A stretch of 64,000 nucleotides of DNA from Morinoia aosen (Eukaryota; Arthropoda; Malacostraca; Amphipoda; Talitridae). Shown one piece after another: positions 1 to 13,135 of this stretch (position 1 is the stretch's first letter; every line of letters begins with the position of its first letter). A program made the translations under genes and the position numbers. A model generated the notes under the pieces. It did not search any database, was not told where the DNA came from, and was given only the letters and a program-made list of their open reading frames with translations. The stretch spans positions 43,498,068 to 43,562,067 of the forward strand of contig CM059566.1 in NCBI GenBank assembly GCA_030386875.1. Reading direction: 5' to 3'.

Positions 1-1055
1 AAATTATCTGTGCGATGGATTTTATTAATTTACATAGATGTTCCCTTTGTGTATTTTAAACTTAAAAACCGTTAATTGCATTTTATCCGCAAACGTGAAC
101 AACGAAAGAAAATCATTCCAAAATACCTGTTCAAGACACCCACTGTCATTTCAAATGTCACGCTTCGCTCACATTACATTTTTTAGCCCTAATGCTTTTT
201 ATTTGATTTCAAGCCATCAAATTGATTGGCAGAAATTGGTTTTCTCTAACTTCATGACGTATTTAATTATAAACGAAATATAAAAAGTATCATACAACTT
301 ACTCTAAGACAAACCAAAATAATGTGTGAATATTTACGCACTCTAAAGGAAAAACGGAATAACCATATAATTTTTCAACAGCAAGTATACTCTACCATGC
401 ATACAACTGCTAGGTAGCTGCGGCGCGGAAGGAACAGCTTTCCGGAGCAAATGGAACTCTCGGAAGTTCATTTCTCGTGAACGAGCTTAATTTGTGTCTC
501 GTACAAGGCCGAATAGCGAATCGTTCTCGTAAGAATAGCATTAAGGGATTCTTCTCCGTCTCGTTCACAGGGAACAATAATGAATAACTATTACTCTGAA
601 GGGGTTTTTGACTAAAAAATTTACCTTTTTCTAAAGCTGAAAGTTTCCTTTTTCCAACGAAATAACTTGAAGGCCATTTAAAGCAAGATATATGGTATGA
701 AATGTCTTTTAATACGATGAATGACGTTTTCTTGGAAAGCATTCGTTCATCTGCGCGGTCTCGCTTATCAGTTCATTACGAAACATGGTCTGAGGAGGTG
801 TGCGACGCTCCTATCACTCGATCCAGTCTACGTTGATTCTTTCACGTATAAAAAGAAAAATGTATATAATAACAATTAGTTTATGATAAAAACCTTTTAA
901 AAACTAATTTTAAGTCGTATTTGTTTCAATTTATTGTGCCAATTTTGATTATAAGGTACTTCAAAATAGTTCACAGAAATTCCCTGGATTGCTACATCAA
1001 GTTCCAATTTGCCATTGTGTCCAGGCATAAAAAAGTTCCCTGAAATTCTTCCCTG
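1..1055 (-). mobile_element. hAT-type element, partial second copy (one end)
   Basis: This stretch is the reverse complement of 10045 to about 11090, the left end of the hAT element described there. The shared end reads CAGGGAAGAATTTCAG on the minus strand, with its terminal CAGGG at 1051-1055. The copy runs off the left edge of the window. Open frames inside it (such as 410-742) resemble no transposase. Seen: long inverted similarity and the matching terminus. Inferred: both are copies of one transposon family. Confidence 0.75.
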
Positions 1056-2760
1056 GGCACTGAGGTTCCAAAGTTTTCTGTCAGGGCTTCGAACAACTTC
1101 TAGAAGTAATTATGAGCCTAAAGCGATTTCAAATACCTTTTAATTATAACATTTTTAATAATGTAAGCACAATAATTCTTGCTAGGCCTGTATTTCAGAA
1201 CGGGCTTTTACGTCGGCCCGAAACAATCGGTATTGAGTTCCTCCGAAAGCGAAGAGAAAGTTTTCATATTCATTCGTGAAGCAGAATGAATGTGTAATGA
1301 ACTTCACCGTTCCTTGTTCTGAGAAATTTAAAAGTCACGTATTCCTTCCTGGTTGAGAGTTGTTGACAGCTAACAGCTGATCGCTTAAAACGGCAACGTA
1401 AGGTCACATGCAGACAAGGTCTAACATTCTAGCGCTGAAAATGCCGCAGCAAAAGCGGCTCACTCAGTGATGGCCGACACAAGAATAGTATTATAAAATA
1501 TATTTTCACGCTGCAATTGCTTTCGGTAGGAAAAACACAGCATAGAGTGCAGTTTACAACACTGGCACGCTAACTTCAGTACGGAGAAACTGAAGCACCG
1601 TAGAACACATGTCGACTGGCACAGCAGCGCGGCCGAAAGCAATCCCACCCAAGCAACTCACGACTTCAATCGTCCACGACAGTTTGGCTTCCTTCTACAG
1701 CCACGTAAACACGCATTTCTCTCAGTAGTAAGGCTTTGTTCGTATACACGCACACTCGGCTTGAGGCTCAAGGGGAAACAGTGCACATGACATCATCCCA
1801 GCCAGCCCAGGTAACGGCGAAAATTGCCTGCAAAGCGGCGCCTGCAGAGCACGACCACAACACTCCTCCTCGCACCACGGTCGAGTGACAACTGATTAAT
1901 TTCTGTATTCTGACTACAAGTACAGTCGCTAGGCTAACGTCAGTTGCCAGTACCACGTCTCAAATTCTGGGTTCTAAATTTTATTTTAACGTAGTTAAAA
2001 ATGTTTCTCCTATTTTCCCACAAACACTACAAATTTGCTAACAAGAGTAATTACCATTTAAACAAGTACGGTTCACCTCTATACCTAAAGACAGCAATTC
2101 GTTCTAATAAAAACGCACACTTGTACTACAAAAAGATGGAAGTATTAATACAGCAGAGCAAAATAATTTCAAGTTCTAAATCTCGTGAAATAACGACAAA
2201 AAATGACACATACTCTCATCAAAGTGAGGGAAGTAACATGAGGGCAAACAAACGCAAAGCAAATATTGGCTAGTCCAAACAGGCAAAAAAAGGACGGTGA
2301 GCTAAGTTTTTATGTGCTATTTCTGATTCCAAAATTTAGCGCGTTATTCTTTAATTCTCATTGCATTTGTTTCACAGATATGACCCCTAAACACTAAAAA
2401 ACGAAATTTATCATGGTAGTGGGTTGGTGTGGATGGTTTTGTAGTCAGCTTTTGTGTACAAGAAAAAAAAATGGTTCCTAATAGTTTGTAAAAATATTTT
2501 CAAGTTATACTGAGCAGTGAAGAGTAACAATTTGAGAAAAAATATAAATATGAACATATAATTTGTTATCAAGTTTAAAAGCATAAAACCTAAAATAGAA
2601 GAAGCCACCTTCTTTCTTGTTTCCTAAACACAAGACAATCTATGAAGCAAAAAAATTTCCAAAAATGTCAGATTAAAATGAGCAACATGATAAATAAAGC
2701 TCAAATACCAAGCATCTGATATGACACAATGGTCAAGTTTTTTTTACCATGCAGTGATTG
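1056..2760. other. No gene recognised
   Basis: AT-rich non-coding sequence. Open frames are all under 95 codons and show no recognisable domain. No tRNA or clear repeat was seen. It may belong to the large first intron of the dynein intermediate-chain gene that starts near 15.1 kb on the minus strand, but no further exon of that gene was found. Confidence 0.5.
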
Positions 2761-2774
2761 GATTAGATAAATTA

Positions 2775-3030
2775 GTTTGATTCCAACAAGAAGAAGGCAC
2801 CATTTAGAATGGAATTATGGGAATTGGTAATCTATCCATGAGGTATATTCTCACACAAGATCTTCTATGCATACAGTAAGTTAGGAAAGAAGTTCATGAA
2901 ATAAAATAAATTTGAAGAAAACAATAGGTACTGAAAAATGTAACAGCAGTGAACTGATGAATGATGGTCCATAAGAAAATGATACAGCCATTCTGTTACA
3001 ACAAAAAAGGCCAGCCTAACTTTCAGCTGG
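2775..3030 (-). repeat. Dispersed repeat R4, copy 1
   Basis: About 250 bp similar to 14465-14745 and 38035-38280. Shared blocks include GGCACCATTTAG, CAGTAAGTTAGGAAAGAAG, a GGTRCTGAAAAA block and a purine-rich block before CAGCCTAAC. The other two copies end in a trinucleotide microsatellite after GCCTCCC, as a SINE or LINE 3' end would on the minus strand. This copy is the most diverged of the three. Confidence 0.55.
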
Positions 3031-6000
3031 CAGTCTCATCTCCCATATTTCTCCTGGAAGCAATTATTCCCATAGATATGAGTAGAACAGCTGTTTCCCC
3101 CTGAGGAGTATGAGACAGTGATCTGAAGTACAAGTGTATAGTACATCATGGAAAATTATTTTTTATTTATAGATGCACTCACACCTATGTCAAAATATGT
3201 TCAAAATTTGAGCACCCTGGTTTCTTACTTATTAATTAAACAATCTTACAGTGAGATAAACCCAAAGAGGTTAAAATAGTTGTATCTATGCAAATGAAAG
3301 CTCTTAAAAGGAAAATCCAAAAACACAATACTTAGCTGAAAATTAAGTAGGCATTTCTTTTGCTGAAATAGTATACATGTTTTCCCCATGTTACAGACCT
3401 TTTTAATTATTGCTGTCCATTCATTTGGACCTAAAACTTTCATCTCAAACTCTTATTGTGTTTAATAAACTTTTCTCAATTCCCATTTCTACATGCAGAG
3501 ATTGGGGATACATCTTCAACATGGATTCTATCCATATTACTTGAAATTTATACAAATGATTTCTTCCTTTTTAGGGAATGCCTCTGTAATGGTAAGAGAG
3601 CCTCAAAATTTACAGCTCTAACTTGAGAATGAATAACACTGCCATAATTCACAGATAGTCAAGCAATAATGAAGCAGCAACCCTATTCACAAAGCATCCA
3701 GTCACAAAAAATATAAAAAGCAAAGAGTGGGATCTGCAGTACACAGAGGCTGGCAGGCAACAATGAGTAGATAAGCTTCAGAGATAAGCACCTCGCAACA
3801 ATATCGACCAGCAGTGAGGGGTGCATGTATGTATGGTTTTGAAAAGAAAAGTTGTGCGTATGTTTCCGTATAGTGATGTTTGCCTGCCCGAAGAAGTTCA
3901 CTTGTTTTCATCAATCAGGCTTTTTATTTAGATTAGTTAAAATTTCCTTGACCTAATAAGGTTCAATTAACAATATGATAAAAAATTGTTTTAAAATGTA
4001 TTACATTTCATTGTTATTTAGCCAAATAAAAGAGAAACCATGCATTAAAACTCTTGAAAGAAACAAAATAATAACAACATTAGCAAAATTTAAATTTGCA
4101 TGCAAATTTAAAGCTCAACAGAGCCTGCAAGCACATCAATGCAAAAAAACATAAATTATTCAGAATTTCATTACCAAATATGAAGACTCAACATAGCAAT
4201 CACAATTATAAGATGTTAAACATTTATCAAAGAAATACAACATATATATATATATCCAACCCCATACTAATAAATCAGCACACACCATCATAAAATGATA
4301 TAAACCATTTGGGATACAGAGATAATAAATTCATAATACATATAAAAAAATTTAATGCTGAAGAAAATTGATGAAATTGAGGAACAATCAAACATTGAAG
4401 TGATATAAATACATCAATACAGTGCTGAAAATAAAAATTTACATACCCGTCCATGGAGTTTCTACAGAAGAGTTAGGACAATGAGAATACAAGATACAAT
4501 ACTTCAACAAGTTTAGAAAATACAATCAATTGTACCCTTAAGCTTAATATACTCAACAGTTCAGTTGCAGTAAATGAAAGCATAAAATATACATACAACA
4601 AGTAGAGTTAAATGATGCAATAATTTACCACTAATTTCCTCTAAATGTGATGGCATAGAATAAAGCAGGTTGATATGATCAATGTTAAACTGTCAAATTT
4701 GAACATTTATGCATGAACTTACTATTTGTTTTAAGCAATGATTACATTACCATGAACAGGTACTGACGAGCCAATACTGCAGCAAAGATAATAAAAAAAT
4801 TTGTGCATGAGAAAAAAATTGTTTAACAACTCTAATTTACAAATTTTTCACTTAACCATGCCTTGAAAAACTAAATTTTGCAGGGGTTTCCCACTCAGAC
4901 CGAATGGTTTACTTAACACCACTGCATAGAAAATTAATTCTGGAGGGGCCGCAGGCTTAAAGCTATCACAGAGTGCTAATGATGGCAAAATTTTTTAATT
5001 TTAGTACTACCTAGGCTCCTCAATCTTACAAGTTGGGATAATGACCTCAAGAATGAATTTCAATCAATGCACAATAAGAAGCCACCAGCATTGAGAAAAA
5101 TATTAATGCTCCAAATTGCAAATTCACAACATTATGGTAGATATGCAGTACAGTAAACACAAACTACATAATAACAAATGAATCGGTACTAAATTAGGCA
5201 CACAACACTACTATGTTATACAAGCAATTGAAGCTACTATGTTACTATATAATTAGAAGCTAAAGTACATTGACACTAAACATGATGCAAACCAGCATCA
5301 GCTAATTACATTTTTAAAGTATGATTCAATTTGTAATATTTTGCAGCAAAAGCAAAACTTTTTCGTAGATCATTAGAAATAAATAAACAAATAAAATCAA
5401 TGCAATACTCTCAATATACTATGGACCAGCAATGCTTTACGTCAGACATCTATAACTGAGATGAGTGCCACAATAGATCATAAGAGCAAAATTATTCTCT
5501 AGAGCATAAACCCTTGAGAACAACTAAAAAAATTTACTAGACAATGGAGCTTTTACAGCATTCTTTGTAAAATTTGCTAAAAAGTTTTCCTACATACAAT
5601 GTTGTCAAAAAAAGGTTTTTTACATATTATTGACCACAATTTATTGTATAAAAATGATCCTTGAAAACTGCCCCATAATAGGTACCTGAATAATCCACAT
5701 TTTTAATATTATAAAATTTTTTCATTAACAATAGTGGAAATCTTTTTTCATGCTCTATTGAGAACAAGAAATGAAAGCATAATATTATTCTGCATAAGAT
5801 TTGCTGGCCACAAGAAAGGTGATCTCAAGACAGTACAGCAAAGGGGCCATTTAGTATGGACTGTTGAAAAAAATAACATATATAACATGTTTCACACACA
5901 AGATACCCAGCACATAGAAACAGCAAGTTAGGAAGGAAGAAAAGAGCAAGAAGAGCTAGCAAAAAAAAACTAAAAATGGAAAAAAGCAAAGTGGGCACAA

Positions 6001-6390
6001 AGAATTGAATTCCAAACAGCCTATCTATAGTTGAGGTAACCTAACAGTAAAAGGAGGTACTATTAGGTTACCTTTGGGTGTCAGTCCCCACTGCTTAAAA
6101 TACACTAACCTGACCAACCCAAACCTACTGTCTATCCTATGCCTCTGATGGAGAAATAAAGCGATATGAGGTTTTCAGCACATTTTGCTACCTAAATGAA
6201 ACATTTGAAAATAACTTCATGGCAAAGAATAGCTATGTTCTATAGAATCCCTTGAAATGAAAATTGCAAATCATCAAGGTTATGTTGACAGATGACAGAA
6301 AAAAGATTCAAATTGAGCTTTCTATGAAAAAATAGCTGTCAAAATTGGTAAAATAATTACAGCTACAAACAGGGGGGCTAGCATAAATTG
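3031..6390. other. AT-rich, no gene recognised; weak R4 relic
   Basis: Very AT-rich sequence with only short spurious frames. About 5815-5990 shares short blocks with repeat R4 (a CATTTAGTATGGA block and AGAAACAGCAAGTTAGGAAG), so it may be a decayed fourth copy. No splice-flanked conserved coding exon was seen on either strand. Confidence 0.5.
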
Positions 6391-6406
6391 GAGTTGCATC
6401 CAAACT

Positions 6407-7722
6407 GAGGGCAAGGGCAAGCCCAAGCTGAGGGCAAGCCCAAGCTGAGGGCAAGCCCAAGCTGAGGGCAAGCCCAAGCTGAGGGCAAGCCCAAGCTGAG
6501 GGCAAGCCCAAGCTGAGGGCAAGCCCAAGCTGAGGGCAAGCCCAAGCTGAGGGCAAGCCCAAGCTGAGGGCAAGCCCAAGCTGAGGGCAAGCCCAAGCTG
6601 AGGGCAAGCCCAAGCTGAGGGCAAGCCCAAGCTGAGGGCAAGCCCAAGCTGAGGGCAAGCCCAAGCTGAGGGCAAGCCCAAGCTGAGGGCAAGCCCAAGC
6701 TGAGGGCAAGCCCAAGCTGAGGGCAAGCCCAAGCTGAGGGCAAGCCCAAGCTGAGGGCAAGCCCAAGCTGAGGGCAAGCCCAAGCTGAGGGCAAGCCCAA
6801 GCTGAGGGCAAGCCCAAGCTGAGGGCAAGCCCAAGCTGAGGGCAAGCCCAAGCTGAGGGCAAGCCCAAGCTGAGGGCAAGCCCAAGCTGAGGGCAAGCCC
6901 AAGCTGAGGGCAAGCCCAAACCGAGGGCAAGCCCAAACCGAGGGCAAGCCGAAACCGAGGGCAAGCCGAAACCGAGGGCAAGCCGAAACCGAGGGCAAGC
7001 CGAAACTGAGGGCAAGCCGAAACTGAGGGCAAGCCGAAACTGAGGGCAAGCCGAAACTGAGGGCAAGCCGAAACTGAGGGCAAGCCGAAACTGAGGGCAA
7101 GCCGAAACTGAGGGCAAGCCGAAACTGAGGGCAAGCCGAAACTGAGGGCAAGCCGAAACTGAGGGCAAGCCGAAACTGAGGGCAAGCCGAAACTGAGGGC
7201 AAGCCGAAACTGAGGGCAAGCCGAAACTGAGGGCAAGCCGAAACTGAGGGCAAGCCGAAACTGAGGGCAAGCCGAAACTGAGGGCAAGCCGAAACTGAGG
7301 GCAAGCCGAAACTGAGGGCAAGCCGAAACTGAGGGCAAGCCGAAACTGAGGGCAAGCCGAAACTGAGGGCAAGCCGAAACTGAGGGCAAGCCGAAACTGA
7401 GGGCAAGCCGAAACTGAGGGCAAGCCGAAACTGAGGGCAAGCCGAAACTGAGGGCAAGCCGAAACTGAGGGCAAGCCGAAACTGAGGGCAAGCCGAAACT
7501 GAGAGCAAGCCGAAACTGAGGGCAAGCCGAAACTGAGGGCAAGCCGAAACTGAGGGCAAGCCGAAACTGAGGGCAAGCCGAAACTGAGGGCAAGCCGAAA
7601 CTGAGGGCAAGCCGAAACTGAGGGCAAGCCGAAACTGAGGGCAAGCCGAAACTGAGGGCAAGCCAAAACTGAGGGCAAGCCAAAACTGAGGGCAAGCCAA
7701 AACTGAGGGCAAGCCAAAACTG
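6407..7722. repeat. 17-bp minisatellite array, about 77 copies
   Basis: A head-to-tail array of a 17-bp unit. Variants are arranged in blocks: GGGCAAGCCCAAGCTGA from about 6420 to 6910, then a few units with AAACCGA, then GGGCAAGCCGAAACTGA to about 7655, and finally four units with CCAAAACTGA. The unit has no stop codon when read on the minus strand and its length is not a multiple of three. All three minus frames therefore stay open for about 450 codons with a 17-residue period. These frames are artefacts, not genes. Confidence 0.97.
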
Positions 7723-7739
7723 TTGGAATACACTAAGAA

Positions 7740-8556
7740 ACTATTTAATTAATAAATTTAGATTAGTAATCCTTTCATTGAGGCAAGCAACTTACTGAAT
7801 TACATATGTGGAATACTTTGTTCCACTGTTAAATCATTTGGCAGTGCTAGCAATAACATCAATTGCATTACTGGACTATTTTGGTAAGCTACTTACTATT
7901 GATGCCATATGAACAAGGATTACTAAATTAAACAATGTATATTATATTCTAAAACTTTGTGCATCTGCATGACTAGGAAATGTTTAGACATGTTGTAACA
8001 GAATAGACTATGTTAATGAAGTTGAAATATTAGCTCCTTCAGGAGTCTAAAATGTTATTATTGATGGTATTAATGCACTGCTTTCAATGCAAATATTCAA
8101 ATATTTAATTGATAATTAAATCTACTATAAGCTATCAATTAAACTTTTGACAGGTTATCGTGAATTGCTGCTACACAAAACAATCAACTAGATGAAGCAA
8201 ATCTGCAGAGCACATTGGTACCATATGAAGGAGGTCTAATTTTTGTCTTTGTGCTGCTATAAGAGGACAAACTAAAACAAAGGCAATTCTAAAACTAACA
8301 GAGAAGAAAATTAGAAACTAAACAGAAAGGAAAATTAGAAAATGAACACAAAGGAAAATTAGAAAATTAACACAAAGGAATGACAAAAACTATAGATTTT
8401 CCCTTATGTGCAAGTTGATTTTAGTAGTAATAAATATCTACCACCTCCTGCAGTTTGATTATTACTTTCTAGCCAAACAGTATAAATCCTATTTTCATTA
8501 AAAAAAATTTATTGCCATTAATAAATTCAAAAACTTCCAGTAAAATTCCAATGAAT
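7740..8556. other. No gene recognised
   Basis: AT-rich spacer between the minisatellite and the first MITE of family I. A short imperfect tandem of an ACAAAGGAAAATTAGAAA-like unit lies at about 8310-8375. Nothing else was recognised. Confidence 0.5.
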
Positions 8557-8564
8557 GTTTCTTC

Positions 8565-8953
8565 GGTAAATCTGAAGGAAAGAACAGTAATCGATTTTGT
8601 AAATTGCAATGCCTAAACATAGTTAATTAGATAGAAATAAACAAGTTTTCTTCTATGCACTTCCCGTCTGAAATGAGTATTTCATTAGTTGAAGCGGTAA
8701 ATGACTTACCGCAACTCCAGTGTTTGAAGCAGAAAGAAATTCATCAATTGCATGGTATGGCAACACTGCAATGGAATCTCTCTTCCAGCGCCCTCGTCAT
8801 CAAAGACGAAACCAAACCTAACGCTATACCTTGTAATGTAATCATTTCAGACAAAAAGTGCATAGATGAAAACTTGTTTATTTTGATTAAATCAATTATG
8901 TTTAGGCACCAAAAAGTGGGAAATCGATTACTATTCTTTCCTTCAGATTTACC
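8565..8953. mobile_element. MITE family I, copy a (389 bp)
   Basis: A palindromic, non-coding element bounded by inverted GGTAAATCTGAAGGA termini. It is flanked by an 8-bp target duplication with one mismatch (GTTTCTTC at 8557-8564, GTTTGTTC at 8954-8961). The arms contain the family blocks AAACAAGTTTTCTTCTATGC and ACCGCAACTCCAGTGTTTGA. The 134-codon open frame through it (8655-9059) crosses the inverted repeats and is not a gene. Confidence 0.9.
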
Positions 8954-9247
8954 GTTTGTTCAAAAATATGCTCATAATCTTAACAATACTTTGATGATTA
9001 ATATCTGCATCAATAGGTTCAGTCTTGCCAAATTTAAATTTTTGTTACTAGCAACTTGATCATTTGAAAAGTTCAATTTTGACCATTTTAAACATAAATT
9101 CAAGATTCATTTGACTAAATTTTTAAATTAGTTGTACTAATTCGGCAATAATTCAATAGAAGAGCTTGTATTCAACACAAAAAATTAAAATACAGCTCAG
9201 GAAGAAAAAGTGGTCAATATGTCTTTTAGTTGCCACACGGAAATTGA

Positions 9248-9772
9248 GGTAAATCTGAAGGATATGTCAGTTATTGATTTTTGACTTTTTTGCGCCTGAA
9301 CCTGATTAATTGAATCAAAATAAACAAGTTTTCTTCTAAGCACTTTTCGTCTCAAATGAATATTTTACGATTTATAGCGGTAAATTTAGTTTTGTCTTTT
9401 ATGACGAATGCGCTTGAATAAACAGCTACTCATCGATTTTCAAATTCTTGTTGTTTGAATCACGGTAATAACATCGAAATAAACAACTTTTCTTCTATAC
9501 ACTTTTTTCGTTAAATGAGTATTTAACGAGGCATAGCGGTAGGTTTGGTTTCGTCTTTGATGACGATCGCGCTGGAAGCGAGTGCGCATTGCAGCGTTGC
9601 TGTCCGACGTGCTCCTTGAATTACTTGCCGCTTCAAACACTGGAGTTGCGGTAAGTCATGTACCGCTATAACTAATAAAATACTCATTTGTGATGGAAAG
9701 TGCATAAAAGAAAACTTGTTTATTTTGATCTAATTAACTATGCTTAGGCATCAAAATTCCTTCAGATTTACC
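9248..9772. mobile_element. MITE family I, copy b (525 bp), nested
   Basis: Inverted GGTAAATCTGAAGGA termini. The element sits in the left arm of family II copy b: the host sequence resumes at 9773, and the uninterrupted version can be read in the right arm near 14405-14430. The flanks GAAATTGA and AAAATTAG are a degenerate 8-bp duplication. It has the longer internal layout with two tandem copies of the ACTTTTCTTCTATACACTT block, as in copies c and d. Confidence 0.88.
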
Positions 9773-12387
9773 AAAATTAGGAATTCCGTTCCATACAACC
9801 ACTACAGGAACACATTCAAATACGTTTTACACAAATAACATTCTGCTCATTGATGCGTCATTATCGAATTATTCAACTTTGAAGTTGGCTTTTGCAGCGA
9901 GCGTGCGAAGTGGAATTTAATTAATAACGGAAGCTAACCCCTTATTACAAATGTGAAGAGGTTGGGTTGTGAGGGGTAGCCACAGTTCTTCTAGTGAAAA
10001 TTATTAATAAAGGTTCTAACTCACCTATTAGGGTGACATCCGCACAGGGAAGAATTTCAGGGAACTTTTTTATGCCTGGACACAATGGCAAATTGGAACT
10101 TGATGTAGCAATCCAAAGAATTTTTGTGAACTATTTTGAAGTACCTTATAATCAAAATCGGCACCATAAACTGGAACAAATATAACTTAAAATTAATTTA
10201 TAAAAGGTTTCATCATAAAAATAACCGTTATTATATGCATTTTTCCTTTTATACATAAAAGAATAAACGTAGACTGGATCGAGTGATAGGAGCATCGCAC
10301 ACCTCCTTAGACCATGTTTTGAAATGAACTGCGTCTGCGAGACCGCGCTGGTGAACGAATGCGTTGCAAGGAATCGTCATTCATCGTATTAAAAGACATT
10401 TTTATACCATATATCTTGCTTTAAATGGCCTTCAAGATATTTCATTGTAAAAAGAAAACTTTCAGCTTTAGGATAAGGTAAATTTTTTAGTCAAAAACTC
10501 CTTCAGAGTAATAGTTATTCATTATTGTTCCCTGTGAACGAGACGGGGAAAAATACCTTAATGCTATTCTTACGAGAATGATTCGCTATTCGGCCTTGTA
10601 CGAGACACAAATTGAGCTCGTTCATGATAAATGAACTTCCGAGAGTTCCATTTGCTCCGGAGCGCTGTTCCTTCCGCGCCGCAGCTACCCTATAGCAGCT
10701 TTATGCATGGTAGAGTATATTTGCTGTTGAATAATTATATGGTTATTCCGTTTTTCCTTTAGAGTTCGTAAATATTCACATATTATTTCGGTTTGTCTTA
10801 GAGTAAGTTGTATGATACTCTTTATAAATTTCGTTTTAATTAATCACGTCATGGAGTTAAAGAAAACCAATTTCTGCCAACCAATTTGGTGGCTTAAAAT
10901 CAAATATTAAGCATTAGGGCTAAAAAATGTAATGTGAGCAAAGCTTGACATTTGAAATGACAGTGGGTGTCATGAACAGGTATTTGGGAATGATTTTCTT
11001 TTGTTGTTCGTTAATGCAATTAACGGTTTTTAAGTATAAAATACACAAAGATAATTTTGTAAATTAATAAAATCCACCTCACAGATAATTTCAACATTGA
11101 TATATGTGATTCATTGCAAATTTATTAGTTTTTTGATATCCAATGAAATTACTCTACCGAAGTTTTTACTGGATACTTCTCGATGAAGTTAGATGACATA
11201 AGAAAAGAAGAAAACCCGTTCATTTCCAAAAATTGTGATATATGAGATGCTTTATTACAAACATATTGGGGTTTAAAGATTTCCTAATATAAAACGTCCT
11301 CAATTGAACTCATAACAATTTCATATATAATAAAATTATGAATCACAATCATCGTTAAACAAAATATTTAACATGACACTAGTGTTCAGTAATGCCAGTT
11401 GATACATGTAAGATACGATAACATATTTCAAAATTCAATTTTGAATGTTCTACAAAAATTTCCTAAATTACAGTTTTTTGTTCTTGTTCAATGCCAGAGG
11501 AGAAAAATTGTTTGAAAAAATACAATTAATGACTCTAAACATGTTTCGCAATTTGTGGAGACATTGAGTGTTCCATTTACAATAGCAACCAGGGCTTTGA
11601 TATTTAAGTGACCACTGACCAACCCATCCACAGTCATTGCTCTGACGCTAATTACTTCTAAATCATGTCATTAAAATTTTGAAGGTTGAAAAGTGTGGGT
11701 GCGCTGAAGCGTTTCTACTCACCTTTATTCTGATTCGGTGAGTTTGCCAATTGTAGTTTTTTTACCTCTTTTATTCGTAAGTAACCAATGTTTTAAGAAG
11801 GTATTCGGCAGAATGTGCAGCAGTTGTGTAACTAGTTTGAAGATTTGTAGTCTTTATATAAGTAAATACACATGCCGGTGTATTGCCTAACGTTCTGAGG
11901 ACCACAAAATTATTATTCATTATTATTATTTTACCGGTTACTTACGCAATACAGATGAGGTTTTGCTTGCTAGTTATTTCTATTCCTGTGAAATATTTTA
12001 ACAAGATTTGAATGAAATATCACGTAAAGGGCCTGTTAGAAAAACACGCAACTACTCATTATTGTCAGTCGTAGTAGTTTGAGTTACATCAAAACAGCGC
12101 TTCATCGTAAGAAAATTAATTTTAGAGATATATTTTCCATGCTTTCTCTATAGTTTTTCTTTGCTATGAGAAGATTAACTGTGCATATGAATTTGGTTGT
12201 AAAAAAGGTAATTTTTGGCGTTTGGTCCTCAAGAAGCTCTTGTAAGTAACAGCTTAAATGTCAATAACACAGTATCAATTTTTTTAAATAAATGCATATA
12301 TTTTCAAATTTTGTTGTGTTTCACACAACGACGAGAGAAAGCTCAGAACTTTTGAAGGATTCGTCCGGATTTGCGAGAAAAAAATAA

Positions 12388-12662
12388 ATAATGAAGGCAT
12401 CTACGGATGCTTTATTTCCAATTTCAAGCCTGACACATATCACATTGTACATTGGATTTTCAAATGCCTTATAACTAACGCCAGGACGCCATGACGCTTT
12501 CCCCCGGTCAAGGCCGGTACCCATTTCAGACACCTGGGTAGAGTGGGGTATTGTGCTTGGAATTTTTCTCCTATACCCAACAGAGAAAATCGCCACCAGC
12601 GCAGGAACTTCAAACCCGCGTTTCCCGCACGGCGGGCAGGGCCTATTGACACACGGCTAGGA
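12388..12662 (-). mobile_element. tRNA-derived SINE, copy 1
   Basis: Read on the minus strand, it has a degenerate tRNA-like head, a body with TACCCAGGTGTCTGAAATGG and TATAAGGCATTTGAAAATCC, and the 3' tail AAAGCATCCGTAGATGCC followed by an AT-rich end. It closely matches the copies at 20172-20454 and 49795-50075. The head is more diverged than in the other copies. It is nested in the hAT element. Confidence 0.85.
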
Positions 12663-13055
12663 CAAGCAAACACAAAGTTGTACAGTGCACGAAAAGCACG
12701 AGTAATCGAAGAGTTGAGATTCTATCATTATCAGTGCTTTGCTGGTCTCTCTTCGTTGTAAGATGTTTATATTTTCCAGAACATTGTGTTGAAGCTCATA
12801 GAACTCAAATGATTGATATTGCTGAAGAAAGATTCAAAATTTTGAGTATTACGTAAATTAATTTTGAGACTAATTTAGACAAGCACAATAATTTAACCAA
12901 GTGCACTGAGGTTAAAAACATTATTTAAAAAAAATTTGGTTTCTACGGAGGTTTACAATATGGTATTACCAAACATCGTAATAATGAGAAAGAATATCAA
13001 CAAAATGGATGCAAAATAGCTATTTATTGCTTCAGCAGCTAGCTTATGCTAGCAA

Positions 13056-13135
13056 CATTTTAAAAACCAATGATGGTACTTTTCTACCATCGCTATTGGA
13101 AATAAAATGTTTTTCTTTTCTTGTTTTCTGTTTTG
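13056..13135 (+). repeat. Dispersed repeat end, copy 1 (hairpin plus AATAAA)
   Basis: About 70 bp almost identical to 27859-27940: TTTTAAAAACCAATGATGG, a hairpin GATGGTA-CTTTTC-TACCATC, then CTATTGGAAATAAA and a T-rich run. The match ends abruptly on both sides. It could be the 3' end of a retroelement or a short structured repeat. Confidence 0.6.

Noticed and set aside
410..742. 110-codon minus-strand frame
   Set aside because: Lies within the hAT element end. The homologous copy near 10.4-10.7 kb has a disrupted frame, and no domain is visible.
6308..7733. Three long minus-strand open frames (451-469 codons) over the minisatellite
   Set aside because: A stop-free unit whose length is not a multiple of three keeps all three frames open. 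The peptides are pure 17-residue repeats with no other support.
8655..9059. 134-codon plus-strand frame
   Set aside because: Runs through the inverted repeats of a family I MITE and its flank; no protein signature.
9440..9705. Minus-strand frames resembling those at 45053-45307
   Set aside because: The similarity is that of family I MITE DNA, not of a conserved protein.
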